Shown piece after piece: positions 1 through 8,059 of a stretch of 44,430 nucleotides of DNA (positions within the stretch are counted from its first letter, which is position 1; every line of letters begins with the position of its first letter). Source of the stretch: Blastococcus sp. (GTDB lineage: Bacteria > Actinomycetota > Actinomycetes > Mycobacteriales > Geodermatophilaceae). Both the position numbers and the translations under genes were made by a program. The stretch spans positions 1 to 44,430 of the forward strand of contig JAOPWJ010000214.1 in the NCBI GenBank assembly GCA_025965715.1, read 5' to 3'. The notes under the pieces are model-generated. The model saw only the letters and a program-made list of their open reading frames with translations, did not search any database and had not been told where the DNA came from.

Positions 1-905
1 ACCACCGTGGCATCGAGCTGCTCGGGCCGGCTGGCCCCCACGATGGCCGACGTCACCGCCGGGTTGGCGAGCACCCAGGCAGTGGCCAGAGTGGGCAGCG
101 CGAGCCCCGCCTCCCGCGCTGTCTCCGCGAGCTCCCCGACAGCTGCGAAGGAACGCTCGTTCCAGTAGCGATCCTGATACATGCCAGCAGCGCTGCCGAG
201 GGTGAACCGCGTTCCCGGCGTCGGGCCTTCGTCGGCTCGATGCTTGCCGGAGAGCAGACCGCCGGCCAACACGTTGTAGGGCAGGACGGCCAGTCCAGCC
301 TCCTCCGCCAGCGGCAGGAGTTCACGCTCGTACTGCCGGAACAACAAGTTGTAGCAGGGCTGGACCGACGCGAACCGAACCAGGCCGCGGACGTCGCTGC
401 GTCCGAGCGCGAGGGCGACCTGGTAGGCCAGGAAGTTGGAGCACCCGACGTAACGAAGCTTCCCAGCCCGTCGGAGGTCGTCGAGCGCTCCGAGCGTTTC
501 CTCGATGGGTGTCTCCGGGTCGGGCCGGTGGATCTGGTACAGATCGATGTAGTCGGTCCCGAGCCGTCGCAGGGACCCCTCCACGGCCGCCAGCACGTGC
601 TTGCGGCTGGCTCCCGCGTCCCACGCCGAGGGCCCCATCCGCCCGTGGAACTTCGTGGCGATGACGAAACGGTCGCGCCGCCCCTTCAGCCAGCTGCCGA
701 GGATGCTCTCCGTGCGGCCGTTCGTCTCCAGAGATCCACCGAGCGGGTACTTGTCCGCCGTGTCCAGGAACGTGATGCCCAGATCGTCGGCCCGGTCCAG
801 CACGGCGTGCGACGCCGCCTCATCGCACTGCACGCCGAACGTCGCCGTTCCCAGAGCAACCCGAGAGACCTTCAGGCCGGTGCTGCCGAACCGGACGTGG
901 CGCAT
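1..905 (-). CDS. Aldo/keto reductase (3' end beyond window)
   Basis: NADPH-dependent oxidoreductase of the AKR superfamily, reducing or oxidising a carbonyl/alcohol in the cytoplasm. Reading the minus strand from the ATG at 905 gives MRHVRFGSTGLKVSRVALGT and an open frame to the window edge (about 301 codons, no stop). The AKR catalytic tetrad is visible: Asp and Tyr in FLDTADKYPLGG, Lys in VIATKFHG, His in LYQIHRPDPETP. The cofactor-binding end (SAIVGASRPEQL) is also present, so only a short C-terminus is missing. It starts 12 bp after the hydantoinase stop and is the third gene of a leftward unit with asparaginase and hydantoinase, suggesting it processes a carbonyl from the same substrate. 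The substrate cannot be read from sequence. Confidence 0.9.
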   Translation of the reverse strand, partial: MRHVRFGSTGLKVSRVALGTATFGVQCDEAASHAVLDRADDLGITFLDTADKYPLGGSLETNGRTESILGSWLKGRRDRFVIATKFHGRMGPSAWDAGASRKHVLAAVEGSLRRLGTDYIDLYQIHRPDPETPIEETLGALDDLRRAGKLRYVGCSNFLAYQVALALGRSDVRGLVRFASVQPCYNLLFRQYERELLPLAEEAGLAVLPYNVLAGGLLSGKHRADEGPTPGTRFTLGSAAGMYQDRYWNERSFAAVGELAETAREAGLALPTLATAWVLANPAVTSAIVGASRPEQLDATV

Positions 906-917
906 GGGGGGTCCCCG

Positions 918-2315
918 TTACTCGACGGTGACGGGTCCGGCGTGGAGGAACACGCCCACAGCGCCCGGGTCGTGCAGGCGGCGGTCCTCCATCACCACTC
1001 GTCCACGGGAGACGACGACCGACGGCCAGCCGGTGACCTCTCGCCCCTCGTACGGCGAGTAGTCCGTCTCCATGTGCATGTCCTGGGCCCTGATCACCCG
1101 CGTATCGGAGGGGTCGAGGAGGAGAAGGTCGGCGTCCGAACCGGGGGCGATCGTCCCCTTGCGGGGGTAGATCCCGTTCAGCCGGGCAGGGTTTGCCGAC
1201 ATGAGCGCGACGAAGCGCTGCGGCGTGATGCGGCCGCTGGCGACGAATGCGTCCCAGATGACGGGGACCCGGGTCTCCACACCGGGCAGCCCGTTGGGCA
1301 TGATCCGCACGTCGGAGGAGCGCAGGGCCTTCTGCTTCGAGTCGTAGCAGCAGTGGTCGCTTCCCACCGTGCCGAGGAACCCTCGCTCCAGTCGCTGTCC
1401 GAGTTCCTCGACGGTGGCCCGGTCGCGGAGGGGCGGACAGCACACGAACCTTTCCGGGTGCTCACCGGAGTAGGCACTCTCGTCCAGCACGAGGTAGTGC
1501 GGGCATGACTCCGTGAACGCTGGAACGCCCCGCAACCGTGCCTGCACGACGAGGTCGACCACGCCCGCCGTGGACTGGTGCACGAAGTACACCGGCGATC
1601 CCGTCCGTTCGGCGGCCGCCAGGACCTCGGCGACCGCCCGCTCCTCCGCCGCCATCGGACGCGTTCCCGCCATGCCGTGCGCGTCGATCCGTCCGGACTC
1701 GACAGCTCTCGCCTGTGCCGACTCCACGAGGTCGTTGTCCTCGGCATGGACGTAGGTGAGACCAGAGACCTCCTGTAGCGCGGTCATGACGCGCTCGACC
1801 GTGTCGACGCCCACCATGAGTTCGTCCCGGTACGTCGTGAAGAGCTTCACGGTGCGTACGCCGGCGTCGGCGAACCCCCGCACGATGCCGGGTACGTCGG
1901 TCGGGGTGCCGGCGATGCAGCCGTGCATTGCGTAGTCGCACCGCGACTCGGCTCCGAGCACCAACTTGCTCCGCAGGGCATCCAGCGGGTGTTCCCCCGG
2001 CGTGGGGATCGCGAAGTCGACGATGGTGGTGGTGCCGCCTGCCAGGGCGGCGAGGCTGGCCGTCTCGAAGCTGTCCAGCGTGACGAACTCTCCGAGCGGG
2101 ACGGCGATGTGGCAGTGCGGGTCGACCGCACCGGGGAGCACGAAGAGTCCCGTGGCGTCCAATCGGCGGTCCGGCTCCAGCTCCGCCGTCGACACGCCTT
2201 CCTCGAGCAGTGACACGACCCGACCGTCGGAGACGACGACCGTGGCGGGCGCCGACCAGGCGTCCGTGACGACGGTGCCGCCCTCGACGATCAGGTCGAC
2301 CGGCTGACGTTGCAT
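918..2315 (-). CDS. Dihydropyrimidinase / D-hydantoinase family cyclic amidohydrolase
   Basis: Zinc-type amidohydrolase that opens cyclic ureides or imides (hydantoins, dihydropyrimidines). It is 465 aa, the usual length. Visible metal and active-site motifs, in order: GAVDPHCHIAVP (HxH), VKLFTTY (position of the carboxylated lysine), YVHAEDND, VYFVHQST, ESCPHYL and GTVGSDHC (catalytic Asp). The C-terminal cap has GSDADLLLLDP, typical of the family's return to the beta-sandwich. The ATG lies 1 bp after the asparaginase stop, so translation is probably coupled. Hydantoinase or dihydropyrimidinase cannot be separated by eye; the amidase, HyuA-like and DUF917 genes in the same island favour hydantoin/imide chemistry. 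Confidence 0.92.
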   Translation of the reverse strand: MQRQPVDLIVEGGTVVTDAWSAPATVVVSDGRVVSLLEEGVSTAELEPDRRLDATGLFVLPGAVDPHCHIAVPLGEFVTLDSFETASLAALAGGTTTIVDFAIPTPGEHPLDALRSKLVLGAESRCDYAMHGCIAGTPTDVPGIVRGFADAGVRTVKLFTTYRDELMVGVDTVERVMTALQEVSGLTYVHAEDNDLVESAQARAVESGRIDAHGMAGTRPMAAEERAVAEVLAAAERTGSPVYFVHQSTAGVVDLVVQARLRGVPAFTESCPHYLVLDESAYSGEHPERFVCCPPLRDRATVEELGQRLERGFLGTVGSDHCCYDSKQKALRSSDVRIMPNGLPGVETRVPVIWDAFVASGRITPQRFVALMSANPARLNGIYPRKGTIAPGSDADLLLLDPSDTRVIRAQDMHMETDYSPYEGREVTGWPSVVVSRGRVVMEDRRLHDPGAVGVFLHAGPVTVE

Positions 2316-2316
2316 C

Positions 2317-3375
2317 TCAGGCTCCTCGTGGGGTGATGGTGGTGTCGTCCACCGCGTGCTGCACAGGACGTACTCGTGCGGGGAAAGCTGCGGTGCTCAG
2401 CACGTCACGGATCCTCGTCTGGTCGGCCCCGCTCGCGAGCAGCAGAGTGAGCAGGACCCGTGCCTTCAGGCCGGCCAGTGCTCCCCCCGGGATGACGCCC
2501 CCGCGGACCAACGTGGACTCCGACCCGGGGAACCCGCCATACGTCCGCGTGAGCACCTCTCCCCCGCCGGTCCGTGACGTCATGATCACCGGAATCTCGG
2601 TCGCGAGGGCCACGACCTCCTCAGACAGCCACCCGGGAACGTGACCGCCGCCGAGAGCTTCGAGAACCAGCCCGGGCGCGCGCGCCGCTCGCACGGCCTC
2701 CAGCCACCACCCGTCGTCGTCCATGGTGACCCGGACCAGGGGAACCCGGGGAACGGGTGCGCCGTCCACCGGGCGCAGCGTGAGGCGGGGGAACGGCCGG
2801 TCGCGCAGGTGAGCTTCTCCTTCCGCGATCCATCCGACCGGCCCGACGCCCGGGGACACGAACGCCGCGGGTGATGACGTGTGCCGCTTCCGGACGACAG
2901 CGGCCGCATGGACCTCCTCGTTCAACACCACCAGGCACCCGAGGCCCCGAGCCTCCGGCCGGACCACCGTCCGCACGGCGTCGAGCAGGTTCGCTCCTCC
3001 GTCCGCGCCCGGCAGCCCCGAGTGGCGCATGGCCCCCGTGACGGCCAGCCCGACGGGCTCCGCCACCAGGAGGTCCAGGCAGTAGGCCATCTCCTCGATG
3101 GTGTCCGTTCCCTGTGTGAGCACGACCCCGGAGGCCCCGCCCGCGACCGCGGCCGCCACCTCACGGGCGACGGTCCGGGCCAGGTCGAACGTGAGATCGG
3201 ATGAGGGCACGCGTGCCAGATCGCGGAAGGTGACGTCAGCCAGCTGCTCCAGGCTCGGAACAGCCGCCACGAGGTCGGCAGCGGACAGGCGAGGGCCGGC
3301 CAGGCCCGTCTCGTCCGGAGCGGACGCGATGGTGCCTCCGAGGGAGATCACTGCGACCCGCGGACGTTGAGTCAC
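2317..3375 (-). CDS. Asparaginase/glutaminase family amidohydrolase
   Basis: 352-aa amidohydrolase with both threonine motifs of bacterial asparaginases: VISLGGTIASAPDETG near the N-terminus (first Thr nucleophile) and GVVLTQGTDTIEEMAYCLDL (Thr-Asp pair) near residue 90. The C-terminal regulatory-like domain (VLEALGGGHVPGW, IPVIMTSRTGGGEV) is complete. Start GTG at 3375 has GGAG 7 nt upstream. No signal peptide is visible, so it should be cytoplasmic. It is first in the unit with hydantoinase and AKR and is transcribed divergently from the IclR regulator. In this setting it may cleave a half-amide or other carboxamide made by ring opening instead of asparagine (inference). Confidence 0.9.
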   Translation of the reverse strand: MTQRPRVAVISLGGTIASAPDETGLAGPRLSAADLVAAVPSLEQLADVTFRDLARVPSSDLTFDLARTVAREVAAAVAGGASGVVLTQGTDTIEEMAYCLDLLVAEPVGLAVTGAMRHSGLPGADGGANLLDAVRTVVRPEARGLGCLVVLNEEVHAAAVVRKRHTSSPAAFVSPGVGPVGWIAEGEAHLRDRPFPRLTLRPVDGAPVPRVPLVRVTMDDDGWWLEAVRAARAPGLVLEALGGGHVPGWLSEEVVALATEIPVIMTSRTGGGEVLTRTYGGFPGSESTLVRGGVIPGGALAGLKARVLLTLLLASGADQTRIRDVLSTAAFPARVRPVQHAVDDTTITPRGA

Positions 3376-3389
3376 GCAACAACTCCGAC

Positions 3390-3403
3390 GGAATCGAGAT
3401 CCC
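3390..3403. promoter_or_regulatory. Operator-like dyad between asparaginase operon and iclR
   Basis: GGAATC-GA-GATCCC is an inverted repeat with 5 of 6 arm positions matching. It covers the -35 area of the iclR promoter and the leader of the divergent asparaginase gene, a natural place for the IclR-type protein to control both. No binding data; short dyads are common at this GC content. Confidence 0.3.
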
Positions 3404-3412
3404 GTATTGCAT

Positions 3413-3418
3413 TAGAAT
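3413..3418 (+). promoter_or_regulatory. -10 element TAGAAT, leaderless iclR promoter
   Basis: TAGAAT lies exactly 7 nt before the GTG of the IclR gene, which would put the transcription start at the start codon, as in actinobacterial leaderless genes. On the opposite strand an overlapping TCTAAT (3411-3416) could serve as -10 for the asparaginase operon. No clear -35 is seen. Confidence 0.55.
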
Positions 3419-3425
3419 CAGCCCT

Positions 3426-4067
3426 GTGGACTACGTCGTCAGCGGGGTCGGCGTTCTCGACAAGGCGATGTTCCTGCTGAATGTCGTGGAACACCGGCAG
3501 CCGGTGACGTTCCTCGAGTTGACCGATGCGGTGGACTTCCCCAAGACGACGACGCACCGGCTGGTGGCCGCCCTGGAAGCCCACGGGTTCCTCCATCGCG
3601 ACGAAGAGGGCGCGCTGGTGACGGGCAGCCGCTTCGCCACCGCGACCCTCGCCCAGGTGGCCCGGCCCATCCTCGCCCGGCTCTCGGACGAGACCCGGGA
3701 GAGCAGCCAGCTCTTCGTCCGGCGCGGTCAGCAGCGGCTCGCGGTCGTGTCCATCGAGTCGCGTGAGGAGCTGCGGACAGCCGTTCCGGTCGGCGCGCTC
3801 CTGCCGATGGAGAAGGGCTCCGCCGGGCGGCTCCTCGCCGGCGATACCGAGGCATTGGGGCGAGGCTGGTCGGAGAGCGTCGGTGAGCGCGTAGCCGGGA
3901 TCGCGTCGGTGAGCGCTCCGGTGCTCGACGGCGGCAGGTTGGTGGCCGCCGTCTGCCTGTCGGGGCCGATCGAGCGCCTGGGGACGAGCCCCGGGCGTCG
4001 TTACGGCAAGCGTCTGATCGCTGCGGCGGAAGAGATCCAGACCGCACTCGCCACGTCCTACCGCTGA
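3426..4067 (+). CDS. IclR family transcriptional regulator, NdgR-like
   Basis: 213-aa DNA-binding regulator. The N-terminus SGVGVLDKAMFLLNVVE followed by a winged helix-turn-helix (TFLELTDAVDFPKTTTHRLVAALEAHGFL) and a C-terminal IclR effector domain with GRGWSESVGERVAGIASV and CLSGPIERLGTSPGR resembles actinobacterial NdgR/LtbR, known regulators of leucine and other amino-acid genes. It is about 25 residues shorter than NdgR, with the deletion in the effector domain between LPMEKGSAGRLL and GRGW. The GTG has no Shine-Dalgarno and appears leaderless. Divergent from the asparaginase-hydantoinase-AKR unit, which it probably controls (inference). Confidence 0.85.
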   Translation: MDYVVSGVGVLDKAMFLLNVVEHRQPVTFLELTDAVDFPKTTTHRLVAALEAHGFLHRDEEGALVTGSRFATATLAQVARPILARLSDETRESSQLFVRRGQQRLAVVSIESREELRTAVPVGALLPMEKGSAGRLLAGDTEALGRGWSESVGERVAGIASVSAPVLDGGRLVAAVCLSGPIERLGTSPGRRYGKRLIAAAEEIQTALATSYR

Positions 4068-4249
4068 GAATCCCGCCCGCCGGCCCCCCACCGTTCTGGG
4101 TCGCCCGCCCCATGCCGTGCCACCAGATCGGTACTCCCGGCGCTGTTTCGGATGCGTCTCGGCGGCGGGCTCGGGATCGGCGCGACAACCGGTGACTAGG
4201 CGAGTGCGGTACGCCGTCGGCATCAGCGATGTCCTCTCTATCAGGGAAC

Positions 4250-5482
4250 TCATCGCGCGATTGCCCGTACCGGACCGACGGGAAGCGCACGACTGAACTG
4301 GAGCAGGCACAAGGAGAGAAGGCTCAGCCCCGCGCAGAGGATCCACGGCAGCACCCAGTCGTGCCGGATGCTCACCAGCGCGCCGAAGGACGGCGGAACG
4401 AGCACCGCCCCGAGGTTGACCAGCCTCATCGAGCGGCCGGTCACCAGACCGACCGCCCCCGGGGCGGCCGCCTCGGTCACCGAGGCGATGTAGACCCCGT
4501 TCCACCCCACCGCGCACAGCCCGATGACGACAAGCACGCCCGGCAGAGCCGCGTCCCAGGCCCAGGGCAGGAGGGCCAGGGCGGCGGCGGACAGCAGTGC
4601 GGTCGCCTGCAGCACGCGACCTCGGTCCAGGTGCAGACGGTCCGATGACCAGCCCCAGGCAATCCGGCCGACGAGCCCGCCCCCGAGGAGCAGTGCCAGC
4701 CAGGCGCCCGCCTGCTGGGGAGTCATCGACCTGTCATCGACCAGGTAGACCGCCAGGAACGTGAAGATGGTGACCTGGACACCGCCCATGAGAAAGCCGA
4801 AGACGTACGCCCGGGGCAGGCGGAGGCGGACGGCGTCGTCCGCGGAGTGCTCGTCGTCGTCAGCCGGCGACGCGGAACGGCGCAGCGTCGCGAAGAGAAG
4901 GGCGAGCAGGACGCACGAGGCGATCGGGACGACCAGCGAGAGCCGCCAGCCGTACCGGACCGCGACCGCCGGGATGAGGAGGCCGGCCACCGCGCCACCG
5001 AGCGGAATGCCCGACTGCTTGATGCTGATGGCAAGCCCGCGACGGCGAGGGGTACGGGGATTGGCCAGCACATTCGTCGGGGGGTTCACCGCACCGTAAC
5101 CGAGTCCGGCCAGCAGGACCCCCCCGAGAAAGACCCCATATGTAGGAGCCAGAGCGGCCACACCGACCCCGGCAGCCAGGAGGAGCATCACGAGAACCAG
5201 CACCCGGCCGGGACCCCAGCCGTCGGTCAGCCGGCCCGCCACCACCGAACTCGCCGCCGCACCGATGTAGACGCACGAGGCGATGGCACCGATTTCGGTC
5301 TCCGAGAGGCCGAACGCCTCGCGGATGAGCGGGGCGTCGACCGACATGGACACGGTGACGAAGCTGGCCGCTGCCACGACGGCGAGGGACTGGGTCACTC
5401 CCACCACCATCGCGGCACGGCTGGTTGCCCGCGCGATGGCGGGGGAATACGCGCCCACCACGCCATCTGGCTCGGCGATCAC
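4250..5482 (-). CDS. MFS transporter (catabolic-island permease)
   Basis: About 410 aa with roughly 12 hydrophobic segments and a large central cytoplasmic loop rich in charged residues (SASPADDDEHSADDAVRLR). The MFS loop 2-3 motif appears as GRLTDGWGPGRVLV and the equivalent C-terminal half has GRIAWGWSSDRLHLDRGR. The open frame extends much further upstream but that part is the shadow of the lyase gene. I chose the GTG at 5482, 2 bp after a 54-codon ORF; in-frame GTGs at 5461 and 5458 are alternatives. Last gene of the CoA-transferase/lyase unit, so probably moves an acid substrate or product of that pathway across the membrane. Direction and substrate unknown. Confidence 0.85.
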   Translation of the reverse strand: MIAEPDGVVGAYSPAIARATSRAAMVVGVTQSLAVVAAASFVTVSMSVDAPLIREAFGLSETEIGAIASCVYIGAAASSVVAGRLTDGWGPGRVLVLVMLLLAAGVGVAALAPTYGVFLGGVLLAGLGYGAVNPPTNVLANPRTPRRRGLAISIKQSGIPLGGAVAGLLIPAVAVRYGWRLSLVVPIASCVLLALLFATLRRSASPADDDEHSADDAVRLRLPRAYVFGFLMGGVQVTIFTFLAVYLVDDRSMTPQQAGAWLALLLGGGLVGRIAWGWSSDRLHLDRGRVLQATALLSAAALALLPWAWDAALPGVLVVIGLCAVGWNGVYIASVTEAAAPGAVGLVTGRSMRLVNLGAVLVPPSFGALVSIRHDWVLPWILCAGLSLLSLCLLQFSRALPVGPVRAIAR

Positions 5483-5484
5483 GA

Positions 5485-5649
5485 TCAAGACCCCGGCATG
5501 TGCGGACCGATCGGCGCGGGCGAGTCGATCACACCCGTGCCGAACGCGAGATGCCCTCGCCCGCAGGACCCGTCCCGCACGTCGAGCCCGCCCGTGAAGG
5601 GGCCGCCGCTGTGCACGACGAGACCGCTGGAGACAGTCGCATCCGTCAT
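5485..5649 (-). CDS. 54-codon ORF, possible amidohydrolase N-terminal remnant
   Basis: ATG at 5649, stop TGA at 5485-5487, filling the gap between the lyase and the MFS gene, 26 bp after the first and 2 bp before the second. The product starts MTDATVSSGLVVHSGGPFTG and ends GVIDSPAPIGPHMPGS. The pattern LVVHSGG-x-GLDVRDG then GVIDSxxxIGPH is reminiscent of the beta-sandwich and first strand of dihydropyrimidinase-type amidohydrolases (normally GVIDSHxHIG) with the metal histidines lost and the middle shortened. It may be a decayed gene start or a genuine small coupled protein; I do not recognise a function. Confidence 0.3.
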   Translation of the reverse strand: MTDATVSSGLVVHSGGPFTGGLDVRDGSCGRGHLAFGTGVIDSPAPIGPHMPGS

Positions 5650-5675
5650 GGCCGCCACCTGTGTCGTGCGAGGTT

Positions 5676-6581
5676 CTAGGCAACCCAGCCGAGGGCCTTG
5701 GACACTGCGGATTCGAGGGGAGCGTGCAGCGCCTTCTGCAGCTCTTTGGCCGCTGACTCCAGCCGCTCCAGATCGATGCCGGTGGCGATGCCCATGCCTT
5801 CCAGCATGAAGACGGTGTCCTCGGTCGCGATGTTGCCGGCGGCGCCCGGAGCGAACGGGCACCCGCCGATCCCCCCCAGGGCGGCGTCGAACTGCACCAC
5901 GCCCTCGCCGACACCGGCCATGACGTTGGCCATTCCCATTCCGAAGGTGTTGTGCAGGTGCAGACCGAAGGCGACCTCGGGATAGGCCTTGCGCATGACC
6001 GCCACCACGCGCCGCACGTGGTCCGGATTCGCTCGGCCCAGAGTGTCCGAGAGGCTGATCTCGTCGAGCCCCATGTCGACGAGTGCGCCGACGACGTGAG
6101 CGACCTGCTCGACGGGCACGATGCCGTCGAAGGGACAGACGAACACCGTCGCCAGGGCACCGGTGATGTGCACATCCCCGGTCGACCGAAGCAGCTCGAC
6201 CACCTGCCGGGTTTCCTCGATCCCCTCCGCGACGCTGCGGTTGGTGTTGGCCCGGCTGTGCCCCTCGCTGCACGAGAGCACGATGCGTATGTGCCGCACT
6301 CCGGCCTCGACCGCCCTTCGGGCGCCGCGGAGATTCGGCACGAGGGCCATCATCTCGACGCCGGGGGCCTGCGGCAGCGCTCGGAAGAGCTGGTCCGCGT
6401 CCGCCATCTGCGGAACCTTGGTCGGGTGCACGAAGGACCCGGCTTCGAGGCTGCGCACGCCCGCCGCGAGCAGGGCGTCGAGGAGCACGAGCTTCGTGTC
6501 CGTAGGAACGGTGCGGGGCTGGATCTGCAACCCGTCGCGCAGGGCGACATCGGTGATGGTCACGGATGCGGGCAGAGTCAT
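5676..6581 (-). CDS. Hydroxymethylglutaryl-CoA lyase family protein
   Basis: 301-aa TIM-barrel aldolase that cleaves 3-hydroxy-3-methyl-acyl-CoA esters, for example HMG-CoA to acetoacetate and acetyl-CoA. Visible signature residues: VALRDGLQIQ (Arg-Asp-Gln of the active site), SLEAGSFVHPTKVPQMAD (Glu), metal-binding HLHNTFGMGMAN (HxH; Asn where mitochondrial HMGL has Asp) and the cysteine loop GGCPFAPGAAGNIATEDTVF. Start ATG is 2 bp after the CoA-transferase stop. A CoA-transferase plus this lyase suggests activation of a branched hydroxy-acid followed by C-C cleavage. True HMG-CoA or a related citramalyl-like substrate cannot be told apart here. Confidence 0.92.
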   Translation of the reverse strand: MTLPASVTITDVALRDGLQIQPRTVPTDTKLVLLDALLAAGVRSLEAGSFVHPTKVPQMADADQLFRALPQAPGVEMMALVPNLRGARRAVEAGVRHIRIVLSCSEGHSRANTNRSVAEGIEETRQVVELLRSTGDVHITGALATVFVCPFDGIVPVEQVAHVVGALVDMGLDEISLSDTLGRANPDHVRRVVAVMRKAYPEVAFGLHLHNTFGMGMANVMAGVGEGVVQFDAALGGIGGCPFAPGAAGNIATEDTVFMLEGMGIATGIDLERLESAAKELQKALHAPLESAVSKALGWVA

Positions 6582-6583
6582 GA

Positions 6584-7801
6584 CTAGACGACCCTTTCTG
6601 CTCGGAGCTTTGCCATGTCGGAATCGGTCAGCTTGAGCAGCTCACGAAGGACCTCGTCGGTGTGCTCGCCCAGCTCGGGCCCGAGCCACGCGACTCGGCC
6701 CGGGAATTGCTCCAGCTTGGGGACGATCCCCGGGAAGGGGATGGTCTCCGGTCGTCCGTCCTCTACCGGAACGTCGAAGTCGAGCAGCATCCCGCGGTCC
6801 CGGAAGTGCGGATCGGCGACGATGTCCGCGGCAGAGTAGATGGGGCCGGCCGGCACCGCAGCCTGGACCATGACCTCCATGACGTCGGCCAGCGACCGCA
6901 CCGACGTCCACGCGGCGATGACCTCGTCCAGAAGAGTGCTGTGGGCGGCCCGCCCACGGTTGTCGGAGAGCCGTTCGTCGGCGGCGAGGTCGGCGCGGCC
7001 GAGCGCCGTCATCAGCCGGTGGAAGATGCCGTCGGCGTTGCCGCCGATGACGATCCACTCCCCGTCCAGGCAGGGGTAGGTGTTGGACGGCGCCACACCC
7101 GGCATCGCGTTGCCGGTCCGGGAGCGCACGGCGCCGTAGGCGGCGTACTCCGGAATCGTCGACTCCATCACCGAATAGACCGCTTCGGTCAGTGCCACGT
7201 CGACGGTCTCGCCGCGGGACCCCGGTCCGCGGTCGCGGGACAACAGCCCGAGGAGGGCGCCGAGCACCGCGTAGAGGCCCGCGAGCGTGTCCCCGATGCT
7301 CACTCCGAGCCGCGTCGGTGGGCGGTCCGGGTGTCCGGTGACGTATCGAAGGCCGCCCATCGCTTCGGCGACGCCGCCGAATCCGGGCCTATCCCGGTAC
7401 GGTCCTGTTTGTCCGTAGCCCGAGATCCGCACGACAATGAGCTGCTCGTTGTCCCGTCGCAGCTCTGCGGGCGACAAGTTCCAGGACTCCAGCTTGCCTG
7501 GCCGGTAGTTCTCGATGACGACATCGACCTCGGCGGCCAAGCGGCGGACCAGCTCTTGACCTTCACCGGTCGCGATGTCGATGGTGATCGACTTCTTGTT
7601 GCGCCCCAGGGTGCGCCACATCATCGACGTCTCGCCGCGGAAGAGCCTCCAGTCCCGGATCTGGTCCCCGGTCCCAGGTTGTTCCACCTTGATGACCTCG
7701 GCCCCGAACTCGGCGAGCAGCCGGCCTGCCGACGGGGCGGCGATGAAGTTGCCGAGCTCCAGGACCCGCACGCCGGCTAGGGCGCCGCGGTTCCCCTCCA
7801 T
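6584..7801 (-). CDS. Class III (CaiB/BaiF) CoA-transferase
   Basis: Moves CoA between carboxylic acids. About 405 aa, normal for the family. Features: N-terminal GVRVLELGNFIAAPSAGRLL and GAEVIKVEQPGTGDQIRDW (CoA-binding Rossmann part), RNKKSITIDIATGEGQE, VVIENYRPGKLESW, ISGYGQTGPYRDRPGFG, and the VDVALTEAVYSVMES segment where the catalytic acidic residue of the family lies. An upstream in-frame ATG at 7840 exists, but GGAGGAG sits 6 nt before the ATG at 7801, so I take that start. First gene of the unit with lyase and MFS, with its own sigma-70-like promoter. Likely activates the deaminated acid made elsewhere in the island (inference). Confidence 0.92.
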   Translation of the reverse strand: MEGNRGALAGVRVLELGNFIAAPSAGRLLAEFGAEVIKVEQPGTGDQIRDWRLFRGETSMMWRTLGRNKKSITIDIATGEGQELVRRLAAEVDVVIENYRPGKLESWNLSPAELRRDNEQLIVVRISGYGQTGPYRDRPGFGGVAEAMGGLRYVTGHPDRPPTRLGVSIGDTLAGLYAVLGALLGLLSRDRGPGSRGETVDVALTEAVYSVMESTIPEYAAYGAVRSRTGNAMPGVAPSNTYPCLDGEWIVIGGNADGIFHRLMTALGRADLAADERLSDNRGRAAHSTLLDEVIAAWTSVRSLADVMEVMVQAAVPAGPIYSAADIVADPHFRDRGMLLDFDVPVEDGRPETIPFPGIVPKLEQFPGRVAWLGPELGEHTDEVLRELLKLTDSDMAKLRAERVV

Positions 7802-7807
7802 CGTCGG

Positions 7808-7814
7808 CTCCTCC
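7808..7814 (-). promoter_or_regulatory. Ribosome binding site deciding the CoA-transferase start
   Basis: GGAGGAG on the minus strand, 6 nt before the ATG at 7801. No comparable site precedes the longer ATG at 7840. Confidence 0.75.
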
Positions 7815-7850
7815 GTCAAAGCGCCTCCGCGGAAGTCCATAGTGTGGAAT

Positions 7851-7860
7851 GGGTTGACCC
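7851..7860. promoter_or_regulatory. Short palindrome in CoA-transferase leader
   Basis: GGGT-TG-ACCC lies just downstream of the -10 of the CoA-transferase promoter, where a repressor would block transcription. Only 4-bp arms, so weak. Confidence 0.2.
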
Positions 7861-7870
7861 GAATGATGGT

Positions 7871-7899
7871 ACTTTAGTCTCGCCCAGTCTTGATGGCAA
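7871..7899 (-). promoter_or_regulatory. Sigma-70-type promoter of CoA-transferase/lyase/MFS unit
   Basis: On the minus strand TTGCCA (7894-7899, 5 of 6 to TTGACA), a 17-bp spacer, then TAAAGT (7871-7876, 4 of 6 to TATAAT). Transcription would begin near 7864, leaving a leader of about 60 nt before the ATG at 7801. Confidence 0.55.
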
Positions 7900-8059
7900 C
7901 CGTGACTTCACTGTGGGACACCTCGTCCGGCGGGCCGCTACGGCGGAGGGCATGAGCCGCGGAGACCTCGTGGCTGCACGTGCTCCCTGCCGCCCCCCTC
8001 GCTTCGGCGGGCACTCCGACAGGTCATCCGGACGCCGGGTCACGTCGGACCGGCCACGG

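Noticed and set aside
240-1508. Long plus-strand open frame of 422 codons
   Set aside because: It lies antisense to the aldo/keto reductase and hydantoinase genes and has the Arg/Val/Gly-rich composition of a GC-driven shadow frame, with no domain.
4250-6175. 641-codon frame that seems to fuse an unknown domain to the MFS transporter
   Set aside because: The first 230 codons are a frame shadow of the HMG-CoA-lyase-like gene; only the part from about 5482 downwards shows membrane-protein character.
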